From Mariniphaga sp. (GTDB taxonomy: Bacteria > Bacteroidota > Bacteroidia > Bacteroidales > Prolixibacteraceae), in assembly GCA_025355585.1 (NCBI GenBank), contig JANXZJ010000064.1, forward strand, positions 34,335 through 98,334: a stretch of DNA of 64,000 nt, read 5' to 3'. A program made the position numbers and the translations under genes. This document shows positions 41,370-51,058 of the stretch, one piece after another. Below the pieces are notes generated by a model. The model had not been told where the DNA came from, made no database searches, and worked only from the letters and a program-made list of their open reading frames with translations. How positions within the stretch are numbered: position 1 is the first letter of the stretch; each line of letters begins with the position of its first letter.

Positions 41370-42743
41370 TCAACGAATACAATCCAATGCGCAGGAGTGG
41401 CATTTCGATACCTCGCCTCTTAATCGTTTATTCACCAGTTTGTCGATCACGTCGCGCAATTTATCAACTTTTATCTCTGCAAGTACCTCATGGGCAAAGG
41501 CAAACATCAGCATCAGCCGCGCCTCTTTCTCGTTGATACCCCTGGATTGAAGGTAGAAAAGCGCCTCTTCGTTAATGCTACCTACCGTTGCCCCGTGCGA
41601 GCATTTTACATCATCATTGTCGATTACCAGTTGCGGTTTGGTATTCATTTTTGCCGCATTCGTAAGCAGTACGTTGTTATTTCGTTGGTAAGCCTGGGTT
41701 TTCACTGCATGAGGCGCAACATGAATTCGTCCCGTAAACCCACCGGTAGAGCTGTCGTCGAGAATGTTTTTATAGAGTTGATTGCTCTGGCAATTGGGTT
41801 TAGCATGTTCGATAAATGTGTAATTATCAACATGTTGATTTTTATCGGATAAGGCCAGACCACAGATTTTAGCTTCTGCATGTTCGCCGTCGAGCAATAC
41901 GTTGAGGTTATTACGGATAATTCCGCCATGAAGTGAAACCGCGTTGGTCACCAAATGCGAATTGCGCTGTTGCCGGATGTAAAGTCCTGTCAGATTTGCT
42001 GTCTTATTATGCTGGTTTTGAATACTGTAAATATCGATTACGGCGTCTTCGCCAATTTCAAATTCGGTCACATTGTTGATGATGAAATTCTGAGGCAACA
42101 AGGTATGGTCGCAGAACATGATCTTCGCCTGGCTGTTTTTACCTGCAATGATCAGGTTACGTTGCGTTACATATAGGTCGTCTTCGCTTCTCAAAATATT
42201 TATAAGTTGCAAAGGCTTGGAAATATGTGTATTATCTGGTATGTAGATGAATAATCCATCCTGTGCGAAGGCTGTGTTCAGGGCGATTAATGGATCTGTA
42301 CCGGCTTTTGCTAATTTGCCATAGTATTTTTCCACCAGGTCGCGGTTTTCAACGACTGCTTTTCGAAAGCTTTTAATAATGACTCCTTCCGGGTATGAAC
42401 TACTTGGGTTGTTCGACTCGTCATACCATCCGTTCACAACAAGTATCAGGTGCGTATCGAATTCGGGAACGTCGCAGCTGAAAACATCTTTTAGATCTAC
42501 ATCGAACTCATCGGTTTTAAAAGCCCGTCTGAAATTTTCGTTTTCAAAAAGGCGCGTGAGATCGGTATATTTATAATTCTCGTTTTTAAATCCCGGAATT
42601 CCCATTCGTTGAAAAGCATCAAGTGCGGGTCGCCGGGAACTATTGATCCAATCGGGCAAACTGTCTTTAATTTTCGATAGATTCAGTTCATAAATATCGC
42701 TGATCCGTCGGACAGTAGTCGTTTTATCCAGTACTTCTGCCAT
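41370..42743 (-). CDS. sufD: Fe-S cluster assembly protein SufD
   Basis: C-terminal SufBD core KTQAYQRNNNVLLTNAAKMNTKPQLVIDNDDVKCSHGATVGSINEEALFYLQSRGI. Confidence 0.95.
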   Translation of the reverse strand: MAEVLDKTTTVRRISDIYELNLSKIKDSLPDWINSSRRPALDAFQRMGIPGFKNENYKYTDLTRLFENENFRRAFKTDEFDVDLKDVFSCDVPEFDTHLILVVNGWYDESNNPSSSYPEGVIIKSFRKAVVENRDLVEKYYGKLAKAGTDPLIALNTAFAQDGLFIYIPDNTHISKPLQLINILRSEDDLYVTQRNLIIAGKNSQAKIMFCDHTLLPQNFIINNVTEFEIGEDAVIDIYSIQNQHNKTANLTGLYIRQQRNSHLVTNAVSLHGGIIRNNLNVLLDGEHAEAKICGLALSDKNQHVDNYTFIEHAKPNCQSNQLYKNILDDSSTGGFTGRIHVAPHAVKTQAYQRNNNVLLTNAAKMNTKPQLVIDNDDVKCSHGATVGSINEEALFYLQSRGINEKEARLMLMFAFAHEVLAEIKVDKLRDVIDKLVNKRLRGEVSKCHSCALDCIR

Positions 42744-42745
42744 AG

Positions 42746-43498
42746 CTATTCTCCTTGCTCTTTTTTAATCCAGTCGTAACCTTTCTCTTCGAGCTCTAAA
42801 GCCAGTTCTTTACCAGCCGATTTAACAATCCGGCCATCATAGAGAACGTGCACAAAATCAGGCACAATATAGTCAAGCAATCGTTGATAATGTGTAACCA
42901 GAATTGTTGCATTATTAGGTGTCTTTAGTAAATTGACCCCGTTCGAAACGATCCGAAGTGCATCGATATCGAGGCCACTGTCTGTTTCATCGAGAATGGC
43001 TAATGTTGGTTCGAGCATAGCCATCTGGAAGATCTCATTCTTCTTTTTCTCTCCTCCGGAAAATCCTTCGTTTACGGAACGGTTGGTTAACTGGGAATCA
43101 ATCTGAACCATTGCTTTTTTCTCACGCATCAGCTTCAGGAAATCCCCGGCGGATAAGGCAGGCTGATCACGATATTTACGATGTTCGTTTACAGCAGTTT
43201 TCAGGAAGTTCACCATGCTTACACCTGGTATTTCTACCGGGTATTGAAAACCGAGAAACAAACCCTCTTTTGCTCTTACGTCTGCTGACATTTCGAGCAA
43301 ATCCTTTCCATTAAATATGGCGGTGCCATGTGTTACCTCAAAATTGGTATTACCTGCCAAAACGTTTGCGAGTGTACTTTTGCCGGAACCATTTGGCCCC
43401 ATGATTACGTGAACCTCGCCTGCGTTAACCGTGAGGTTTATTCCTTTTAATATATCTTTTCCTTCGACTCTGGCGTATAAATCTTTAATTACTAGCAT
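42746..43498 (-). CDS. sufC: Fe-S cluster assembly ATPase SufC
   Basis: GPNGSGKSTLANVLAGN, FSGGEKKKNEIFQM, LAILDETDSGLDIDAL. Confidence 0.97.
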   Translation of the reverse strand: MLVIKDLYARVEGKDILKGINLTVNAGEVHVIMGPNGSGKSTLANVLAGNTNFEVTHGTAIFNGKDLLEMSADVRAKEGLFLGFQYPVEIPGVSMVNFLKTAVNEHRKYRDQPALSAGDFLKLMREKKAMVQIDSQLTNRSVNEGFSGGEKKKNEIFQMAMLEPTLAILDETDSGLDIDALRIVSNGVNLLKTPNNATILVTHYQRLLDYIVPDFVHVLYDGRIVKSAGKELALELEEKGYDWIKKEQGE

Positions 43499-43524
43499 AT
43501 TCTAAATTTCATTGTCATTTTTAA

Positions 43525-44988
43525 TTATCCCACACTGCCTTCAAGGCTTATTTGCAATAGTTTTTGAGCTTCAACCGCAAATTCCATCGGAAGTTTGTTG
43601 ATCACTTCCCGGGCATAACCGTTGACGATCATACCAATCGCATCTTCAGTCGAAATTCCGCGCTGGTTACAGTAAAAGATCTGATCTTCACCAATTTTAG
43701 AGGTGGTTGCTTCATGTTCAACCACTGAACTGCTGTTCGCGACTTCGATATATGGAAATGTATGAGCACCACAGGTATCGCCCAATAAAAGCGAATCGCA
43801 TTGCGAATAGTTGCGCGCATTTTCGGCTTTCGAAGCGACACGGACAAGTCCACGGTATGAGTTCGAACTATGGCCAGCCGAAATTCCCTTCGAAACAATC
43901 GTACTTTTTGTATTCTTCCCGATATGGATCATTTTAGTTCCCGTATCAGCTTGCTGGAAATTATTTGTAAGCGCCACAGAGTTAAATTCTGCCACCGAAT
44001 TATCGCCCATTAGGACACAACTTGGATATTTCCAGGTAATTGCCGAACCGGTTTCAACCTGATTCCAGAGTATTTTTGAAGAAACTCCTTTACAGACACC
44101 GCGTTTGGTTACAAAGTTGAAGATTCCACCTTTGCCATTTTTATCGCCGGGATACCAGTTTTGAACCGTGGAATATTTCACTTCGGCACGGTCGAGGGCA
44201 ATGATTTCAACCACTGCCGCATGAAGCTGGTTTTCATCACGCATTGGGGCTGTACACCCTTCAAGATATGACACATAGCTGTCATCGTCAGCAATTATCA
44301 AGGTTCGTTCGAACTGGCCGGTATTTTTGGCATTAATCCGGAAATAGGTAGAAAGTTCCATCGGACAACGCGTCCCTTTCGGAATATAAACAAACGATCC
44401 GTCTGAGAAAACTGCCGAATTTAACGCCGCAAAGTAATTGTCGTTGTAGGGCACTGCCATTCCGAGGTATTTTTGAATTAAATCGGGATGGTGTTTAACA
44501 GCCTCGCTGAAAGAACAGAAGATAATCCCACGCTCAGCCAACGTCTCCTTAAAGGTTGTTTTAACAGATACACTGTCGATTACGGCGTCAACAGCAACAC
44601 CCGAAAGCATTTTTTGCTCTTCCAGCGGAATCCCCAGCTTTTCGAATGTACGCAGCAATTCGGGATCAACTTCATTCAGGCTCTCATATTTTGCCTGTTG
44701 ACTGGGAGCGGCATAAAATATGATTTCCTGGTAGTCAATCTCCGGAATTTTCAGTTGAGCCCATTCGGGCATCGTCATCGTCAGCCATCGTCTGTAAGCT
44801 TTGAGGCGGAATTCGAGCATAAACTCAGGCTCATCCTTTTTAGCAGAAATAATTCTAACCACCTCTTCACTCAATCCTTTGACAATCGTATCGGTTTCTA
44901 TATCTGTCACAAAACCAAATCGATAGTCGCGCTGGGTGACTTCATGTAATAATTTATTTTGGTCTTCCATGATAGTGTCTAAATTCAA
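43525..44988 (-). CDS. sufB: Fe-S cluster assembly protein SufB; start may be MEDQNK (~44970)
   Basis: [73 protein letters not shown]. Confidence 0.97.
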   Translation of the reverse strand: MNLDTIMEDQNKLLHEVTQRDYRFGFVTDIETDTIVKGLSEEVVRIISAKKDEPEFMLEFRLKAYRRWLTMTMPEWAQLKIPEIDYQEIIFYAAPSQQAKYESLNEVDPELLRTFEKLGIPLEEQKMLSGVAVDAVIDSVSVKTTFKETLAERGIIFCSFSEAVKHHPDLIQKYLGMAVPYNDNYFAALNSAVFSDGSFVYIPKGTRCPMELSTYFRINAKNTGQFERTLIIADDDSYVSYLEGCTAPMRDENQLHAAVVEIIALDRAEVKYSTVQNWYPGDKNGKGGIFNFVTKRGVCKGVSSKILWNQVETGSAITWKYPSCVLMGDNSVAEFNSVALTNNFQQADTGTKMIHIGKNTKSTIVSKGISAGHSSNSYRGLVRVASKAENARNYSQCDSLLLGDTCGAHTFPYIEVANSSSVVEHEATTSKIGEDQIFYCNQRGISTEDAIGMIVNGYAREVINKLPMEFAVEAQKLLQISLEGSVG

Positions 44989-45120
44989 TAATATAGTCCA
45001 TTAACAATCAAATACCTTAAATTCCTATTTTGTGTTTAAATAGACTGGTTATAAATTGCAAAGATACAAAATGAACACTACTTTTGGGATTGCTAAATTC
45101 TGAATTACGAATTATTACAT

Positions 45121-46167
45121 ATGACAAACGCAACACGCACAAAAACAGCGCTTTCCGAACTTGGGGAATTTGGATTAATCCGTCGCCTCACCGAAAATAT
45201 TGTTTTAAAAAACGAGAGTACGATAAAAGGCGTAGGGGACGATTGCGCAGTTTTGGACTTTAAAAATAAAAAAATTGTAGTTACAACGGATTTGCTTACT
45301 GAGGGAATTCATTTTAACCTGATGTATGTCCCATTGAGGCATTTGGGCTATAAGGCTGTCACGGTGAATCTTAGTGATGTGTATGCAATGAATGCAACGC
45401 CAAAACAAATAACTGTTTCGATTGCTGTTTCAGCAAAAATGTCGGTTGAAGCACTTGACGATCTTTATTCAGGAATTTATCTTGCATGCGAAAGATACAA
45501 TGTCGACCTGGTTGGAGGCGATACTACCTCATCGTTAACGGGACTTACGATTTCTGTGACAGCCATAGGTGAAGCCGATGAGGAGGATCTTGTTTACCGC
45601 AACGGAGCGAAAAATACCGATTTGTTGTGTGTTACGGGTGACCTCGGAGGCGCCTATATGGGTTTGCAATTGCTTGAACGCGAGAACGAAGTGTTTAAAG
45701 TGAATCCCCAAATGACACCACAATTTGCAGGTTACGATTATATTCTTGAAAGACAATTAAAGCCGGAAGCAAGGAAAGATATTCCACCGTTATTTAAAGA
45801 ATTGGGAATCAGGCCTACTTCGATGATTGATATTTCTGACGGACTTTCATCGGAAATACTTCATTTGTGTACTGAAAGTGAAGTTGGCTGTCGGCTTTAT
45901 GAAGACCGGCTTCTTTATGACAATCAAACAAAAAAAATGGCTGATGAGCTAAATATCAATCCGTTGGTTGCCGCATTAAATGGTGGTGAAGACTACGAAT
46001 TGCTTTTTACGCTTCCCGTAACTGACCACGATAAGATCCGGAACCATCCCGACATTTCAGTTATTGGTCACATTACAGACAAAAGTGAAGGAGTCAACCT
46101 GATTACTGCCGGTGTCGGTCAGGCAATCCCATTGCAGGCACAAGGATGGAATCCCTTAAAAAATTGA
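45121..46167 (+). CDS. thiL: Thiamine-monophosphate kinase
   Basis: IKGVGDDCAVLDF, VTTDLLTEGIHFNL, LVGGDTTSS, SMIDISDGLSSEI, LNGGEDYELLFT. Confidence 0.95.
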   Translation: MTNATRTKTALSELGEFGLIRRLTENIVLKNESTIKGVGDDCAVLDFKNKKIVVTTDLLTEGIHFNLMYVPLRHLGYKAVTVNLSDVYAMNATPKQITVSIAVSAKMSVEALDDLYSGIYLACERYNVDLVGGDTTSSLTGLTISVTAIGEADEEDLVYRNGAKNTDLLCVTGDLGGAYMGLQLLERENEVFKVNPQMTPQFAGYDYILERQLKPEARKDIPPLFKELGIRPTSMIDISDGLSSEILHLCTESEVGCRLYEDRLLYDNQTKKMADELNINPLVAALNGGEDYELLFTLPVTDHDKIRNHPDISVIGHITDKSEGVNLITAGVGQAIPLQAQGWNPLKN

Positions 46168-46187
46168 ATTCTTAATCCTTCTGGAGA

Positions 46188-46231
46188 TAACCCACCCTTC
46201 GAGCGGTCGCTGACCCTCGAAGAGTAGGTTA
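46188..46231. repeat. Long near-perfect hairpin after thiL
   Basis: TAACCCACCCTTCGAG...CTCGAAGAGTAGGTTA (14/16 complementary outer arms) with inner GGTC-GCT-GACC. Confidence 0.8.
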
Positions 46232-46240
46232 TTTAAAATG

Positions 46241-46256
46241 TGTCCGGTAACGAACA
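46241..46256. promoter_or_regulatory. Candidate activator-binding palindrome site 1
   Basis: TGTCCG-GTAA-CGAACA, 5/6 inverted repeat; ~104 bp upstream of the sigma-54-like promoter. Confidence 0.45.
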
Positions 46257-46344
46257 CCCCAATGTAAAAAACTGTACATTTTTGAACAGTTTATTTCTCA
46301 CCAAAAAGAAATCAAATATTTATTTATCAAATAGATACATTTGG

Positions 46345-46360
46345 TGGCATGACTCTTGTT
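46345..46360 (+). promoter_or_regulatory. Candidate sigma-54 promoter of ABC/adaptor/TolC operon
   Basis: TGGCATGACTCTTGTT versus TGGCACGNNNNTTGCW: correct -24/-12 spacing, two specified-position mismatches. Confidence 0.5.
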
Positions 46361-46450
46361 AAACAGAGGAAAGCCAATTGTAGATCAAATTAAAAAAATC
46401 TGATTTTCACTGTAACGATTTGAGAAACTTGACGTCTAATAAATTTTAAA

Positions 46451-46466
46451 TGTCCGGGAACGGGCA
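46451..46466. promoter_or_regulatory. Candidate activator-binding palindrome site 2
   Basis: TGTCCG-GGAA-CGGGCA, same layout as 46241-46256. Confidence 0.45.
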
Positions 46467-46489
46467 GTAATTGATAAAACTTAAATAAA

Positions 46490-47203
46490 ATGATACAGAT
46501 TAGTAATCTGCATAAGTCGTATGTGATGGGCAGCAACAGCCTTCATGTTTTAAAAGGATTGGATCTGGATATTGATGAGGGCGAATTTGTATCCATAATG
46601 GGTTCATCCGGATCGGGTAAGTCGACTTTATTGAATATCCTGGGAATTCTTGATGACTACGATGAGGGGAGCTATTACCTGGGTGGCAGGCTGATGCAAG
46701 GCCTGAACGAAACCAAAGCTGCCATGACCCGCAATGAAATGATTGGTTTTATCTTTCAGTCATTTAACCTGATTTCATTTAAAAATGCCGTTGAGAATGT
46801 GGCTTTACCGCTTTATTATCAGAAAGTAAGCCGAAAAAAGCGAAATCTTATTGCGCTTGAATACCTTGACCGGCTTGGATTAAAAGAATGGGCACATCAT
46901 TTACCCAGCGAGATGTCGGGCGGACAAAAACAGCGAGTGGCAATAGCACGTGCGCTGATTTCCAAACCTAAGATCATTCTTGCTGACGAACCTACCGGAG
47001 CACTTGATTCTACTACCTCTTTTGAAGTCATGGATATCCTAAAGGAGATCAATGACCAGGGTAAGACTGTGATCATAGTGACGCATGAGCACGATATCGC
47101 TGCAATGACCAAAAAAATCATCCGTCTAAAAGACGGTGTGATTGAAGAGGTTATTAAGAATGGAGAATTGCAGATGTTCAAAGACCGCGTACGAACCGAA
47201 TAA
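46490..47203 (+). CDS. ABC transporter ATP-binding protein (MacB/LolD type)
   Basis: MGSSGSGKSTLLNILG, EMSGGQKQRVAIARAL, ILADEPTGALDS. Confidence 0.95.
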   Translation: MIQISNLHKSYVMGSNSLHVLKGLDLDIDEGEFVSIMGSSGSGKSTLLNILGILDDYDEGSYYLGGRLMQGLNETKAAMTRNEMIGFIFQSFNLISFKNAVENVALPLYYQKVSRKKRNLIALEYLDRLGLKEWAHHLPSEMSGGQKQRVAIARALISKPKIILADEPTGALDSTTSFEVMDILKEINDQGKTVIIVTHEHDIAAMTKKIIRLKDGVIEEVIKNGELQMFKDRVRTE

Positions 47204-47214
47204 AACCTGTTACC

Positions 47215-48471
47215 ATGTTTGATGTAGATGTTTGGCAGGAGATTTTCTCTACCATTAAAAAGAATAAACTGCGGACCTTCCTCACCGGGTTCTCTGTCGC
47301 CTGGGGTATTTTTATGCTGATGATCCTGCTGGGATCTGGAAATGGCCTTCAAAACGGTGTGAAAGAGCAATTTGCTGATAACTCTGTAAATATCATGTGG
47401 ATGTGGACTGGCGAAACGTCAATGCCTTACCATGGACTAAAAGAGGGTCGCCCGATCAAATTCAAAAATGATGATTACACATTTTTAAAGGAAAAGAGTG
47501 AAGATCTTGAGTTGGTGTCGTCGAGGTTTTATTTGCCTGGGAATATCATGTACACCTATAAGAATGAATATGGCTCTTTCGAAACCTCATCGTGCCATCC
47601 GGCTTTAAAAGAGATGGAGAAGGTGGTGATCGTTTCGGGTCGTTTTATCAATGATCTTGATATGACTGATTTCCGTAAAGTGATTGTAATTGGTGAGAAT
47701 ATCCGTAAAGCGCTGTTCAAGGACGAGGATCCAATGGGTAAGTATGTGAAATTGAACAATGTTCCTTTTAAAGTTGTAGGCGTATCATTTGATAAAAAGA
47801 GGCAGAATGAGCGAACCGCTTATATTCCGGTTTCGACTGCACAGCGCATTTTTAACGGAGCAGACAGGGTGCATACATTTGCTGTAACAACAAAAATGGT
47901 GAAGACTGCTGAAGAAGCAGAAGCGATTACTGAAAGAGTACGGCAGGATATGGCATTGCGTCATAATTTCGATCCAAAAGATAAGCGCGCAATGGGTTCA
48001 TTCAATATGCTGACGGAATATATCCGCACGATGAAAATTTTTCAGGCTATTAAGATATTTGTGTGGATTATTGGAATCGGAACACTCATTGCCGGAATTG
48101 TTGGTGTTAGCAATATCATGTTGATATTAGTGAAAGAGCGCACCCGTGAAATTGGTATCCGTAAGGCACTAGGGGCATCACCCGCATCGGTAATCGGTCT
48201 TGTTCTGCTCGAATCAATTTTGATAACAACAGTTGCCGGTTATATCGGACTTTTGTTTGGTGTGAGTATAATGGAGGGCATTAATTTAGCCATTGAACAA
48301 ATGCTGGCAACCGGCGGAGGCGACGGTATGTTTTTCCGTAATCCTACTGTTGACTTCTTTACTGCTATTACCTCAACGCTGATTTTGGTTATTTCGGGTG
48401 CACTTGCAGGTTATTTGCCTGCACGCAAAGCGGCTAACGTGAAACCAATAGAAGCATTACGCGACGAATAA
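47215..48471 (+). CDS. FtsX/MacB-like ABC transporter permease
   Basis: N-terminal KNKLRTFLTGFSVAWGIFMLM, C-terminal KERTREIGIRKALGASPASVIGLVLLESILIT. Confidence 0.94.
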   Translation: MFDVDVWQEIFSTIKKNKLRTFLTGFSVAWGIFMLMILLGSGNGLQNGVKEQFADNSVNIMWMWTGETSMPYHGLKEGRPIKFKNDDYTFLKEKSEDLELVSSRFYLPGNIMYTYKNEYGSFETSSCHPALKEMEKVVIVSGRFINDLDMTDFRKVIVIGENIRKALFKDEDPMGKYVKLNNVPFKVVGVSFDKKRQNERTAYIPVSTAQRIFNGADRVHTFAVTTKMVKTAEEAEAITERVRQDMALRHNFDPKDKRAMGSFNMLTEYIRTMKIFQAIKIFVWIIGIGTLIAGIVGVSNIMLILVKERTREIGIRKALGASPASVIGLVLLESILITTVAGYIGLLFGVSIMEGINLAIEQMLATGGGDGMFFRNPTVDFFTAITSTLILVISGALAGYLPARKAANVKPIEALRDE

Positions 48472-48541
48472 TCGATCAATAGATTTTCTGAATCGACCTT
48501 TTTGCGAATTCGGATTAGTAACCTATAAAAAACAGAAAGCG

Positions 48542-49813
48542 ATGTTTGATATCGACAGGTGGAATGAAATTTGGAATGCCCTGGCAAAGAATAAAATCAG
48601 GAGTTTGCTCACAGCGTTTGGTGTATTTTGGGGCATCTTCATGCTTATTGTGATGGCAGGAGCTGGGAAGGGACTTGAAAATGGTGTTTCTGAAGGCATT
48701 GCACGATTTGCCACTAATTCAGCATTCTTTTGGACAGACCGAACCGCCGAACCTTATAAAGGGTTCAAGCGTGGCCGTTACTGGAATATGGAAGCGGAGG
48801 ATCTTGTATATCTAAGGAATAATGTGCCTGAGATAGAATATATTACACCGAAAAACTTCGGAGGTCGTAACAACGGTGGACCTAATGTGATAAGAGGAAA
48901 GAAAAACGGCGCTTTTAATGTCAAGGGCGATTATCCCGACTATGTTAAAATCGATCCTTGCACCGTGTTGAAAGGTCGTTGGATCAATGAAATGGATATT
49001 CGCGACAAACGCAAAGTGTGTGTGATTGGGGAGAAAGTATTTGAACAGATGTTCGATCCAAAGGAAAACCCGCTTGGACAATATCTTAAAATATCAGGGG
49101 TGTATTATCAGGTGGTTGGATTAATTAAACCCGAAACAAGGATAAACATAAATGGTCGTACCGAAGAGTCTGTATCTATTCCTTTCACTACAATGTTACA
49201 GACTTATAACATGGGCAACCAGGTGCATTTCCTCGCAATTACAGCTAAAAAAGGTGTGCCTGTAACAGTCGTGGAAGAGAAGGTAAAGGAGTTCATTAAA
49301 AAGAAGCACTCGATTGCCCCGACAGATCTTCAGGCGTTGAACAGTGTAAATATTGAAAAGGAATTTAAACAGATGAGTGGCCTTTTTCTCGGGATTCAGA
49401 TCTTAACCTGGATCGTTGGGGTAGGAACACTTCTTGCCGGAGTAATTGGTGTAAGTAATATCATGCTTGTCATTATAAAAGAACGGACAAAAGAGATTGG
49501 AGTGCAGCGGGCTATTGGTGCCACACCACGTACAATCATTTCACAGATTATGCTTGAAAGCGTCGTTTTAACTACAGTCGCCGGGTATATCGGATTATCG
49601 CTCGGGGTCGGACTGCTGGAATTGGTCAACAAGGTGTTGGAAAGTACAGCAGGGAAAAGTGATGACAATGTGTTTTTTACACATCCTGAAGTCAGCCTTA
49701 CCGTGGCAATTTCGGCGCTGGCAGTATTGATTGTTGCAGGATTGTTTGCAGGGATGATTCCGGCGACAAGAGCCATAAAGATCAAACCAATAGATGCATT
49801 AAGAGAAGAATAA
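48542..49813 (+). CDS. FtsX/MacB-like ABC transporter permease (paralogue of preceding gene)
   Basis: KNKIRSLLTAFGVFWGIFMLIVMAG, KERTKEIGVQRAIGATPRTIISQIMLESVVLT. Confidence 0.94.
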   Translation: MFDIDRWNEIWNALAKNKIRSLLTAFGVFWGIFMLIVMAGAGKGLENGVSEGIARFATNSAFFWTDRTAEPYKGFKRGRYWNMEAEDLVYLRNNVPEIEYITPKNFGGRNNGGPNVIRGKKNGAFNVKGDYPDYVKIDPCTVLKGRWINEMDIRDKRKVCVIGEKVFEQMFDPKENPLGQYLKISGVYYQVVGLIKPETRININGRTEESVSIPFTTMLQTYNMGNQVHFLAITAKKGVPVTVVEEKVKEFIKKKHSIAPTDLQALNSVNIEKEFKQMSGLFLGIQILTWIVGVGTLLAGVIGVSNIMLVIIKERTKEIGVQRAIGATPRTIISQIMLESVVLTTVAGYIGLSLGVGLLELVNKVLESTAGKSDDNVFFTHPEVSLTVAISALAVLIVAGLFAGMIPATRAIKIKPIDALREE

Positions 49814-49852
49814 TACAGGAAATAAATTAATTAACAGAATAATAGAATTGTC

Positions 49853-50992
49853 ATGGAAAAGAAGAGTGGAAATATCATGAGAAAAATTTTTAAAATTTTC
49901 GGGATCACATTACTTGCGGCAGTGTTCATTGGAACATTTGTATTCCTTTACCAGAAATCGCAGGCAAAACCTGATGTATTTGAGATTCAGAAGGCGACGG
50001 TTACCAATATTGTGAAGAAAACGGTTGCCACTGGTTCTGTAATTCCCCGCAAAGAGATTGAAATTAAGCCCCAGGTATCGGGTATTGTTGAGGAGATCTT
50101 TATTCTGGCCGGACAGAAGATTAAAAAAGGCGATGTCATTGCACGTGTTAAGATCATCCCTGACATGGTCAATCTGAACAATGCTGAATCACGCGTTAAT
50201 CGGGCCAAGTTAAACCTGGATGATGCAAAGATCGATTTCGACAGACAGTCAGCACTTTTTGCAAAACAGGTGACTTCGAAAGAGGAATTTCAGAAAGCAA
50301 AACTTACCTACAATTCAGCCAAAGAAGAATCAGAAGCTGCTGAGAACAACCTCGAACTGATTCGTAAAGGGGTTACCAAAAATTCGGCAACCACAACCAA
50401 TACGTTGATTCGCTCGACCATCGAGGGAATGGTACTTGACGTGCCGGTTAAAGAAGGGTTCTCTGTCATTCAGGCCAATAACTTTAATGCCGGAACTACA
50501 ATCGGAATCGTTGCAGACATGAACGATATGATTTTCCAGGGAAAGGTTGATGAAACCGAAGTTGGAAAAATTAAGGAAGGGATGAATATTGAGCTGACCA
50601 TCGGCGCAATTGAGTCAGAAAAATTCAACGCGATACTCAAATACATCGCTCCCAAGGGTTTGGTTGAAAATGGCGCTATTCAGTTTGATATTAAGGCTGA
50701 TGTGAAATTGAAGGAAGGGCAGTTTATCCGCTCAGGCTATAGTGCAAATGCGAATATTGTGCTCGATAAACGCGACAGCGTCCTAGCGATTCCCGAAGGA
50801 TTACTCAAGTTTCAAAAGGACTCAGCTTATGTAGAAGTAGAGTCACTCCCGCAAAAATTCGACAAGAAATTTGTGAAAACAGGTATTTCTGACGGGATTA
50901 ATATTGAGATCATCTCAGGGATTACGAAAGAAGATCGTTTAAAAGGCCTACTGGTTGACCCGAAGAAAAAAGAGGGCGAAAAAAAATCATAA
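49853..50992 (+). CDS. Efflux periplasmic adaptor subunit (HlyD/MacA-like)
   Basis: KKTVATGSVIPRKEIEIKPQVSGIVEEIFILAGQKIKKGDVIARV, coiled-coil hairpin, IRSTIEGMVLDVPVKEG. Confidence 0.93.
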   Translation: MEKKSGNIMRKIFKIFGITLLAAVFIGTFVFLYQKSQAKPDVFEIQKATVTNIVKKTVATGSVIPRKEIEIKPQVSGIVEEIFILAGQKIKKGDVIARVKIIPDMVNLNNAESRVNRAKLNLDDAKIDFDRQSALFAKQVTSKEEFQKAKLTYNSAKEESEAAENNLELIRKGVTKNSATTTNTLIRSTIEGMVLDVPVKEGFSVIQANNFNAGTTIGIVADMNDMIFQGKVDETEVGKIKEGMNIELTIGAIESEKFNAILKYIAPKGLVENGAIQFDIKADVKLKEGQFIRSGYSANANIVLDKRDSVLAIPEGLLKFQKDSAYVEVESLPQKFDKKFVKTGISDGINIEIISGITKEDRLKGLLVDPKKKEGEKKS

Positions 50993-51058
50993 AACAATAA
51001 AATAACAGCAAAACGTTTAATAATTTAGCGAATTCGCTGTCACTTAAAAATTTCACCT

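Noticed and set aside
47215-49813. Two tandem FtsX-like permeases as an unusual duplication
   Set aside because: Paired permeases in such export operons are common; ordinary.
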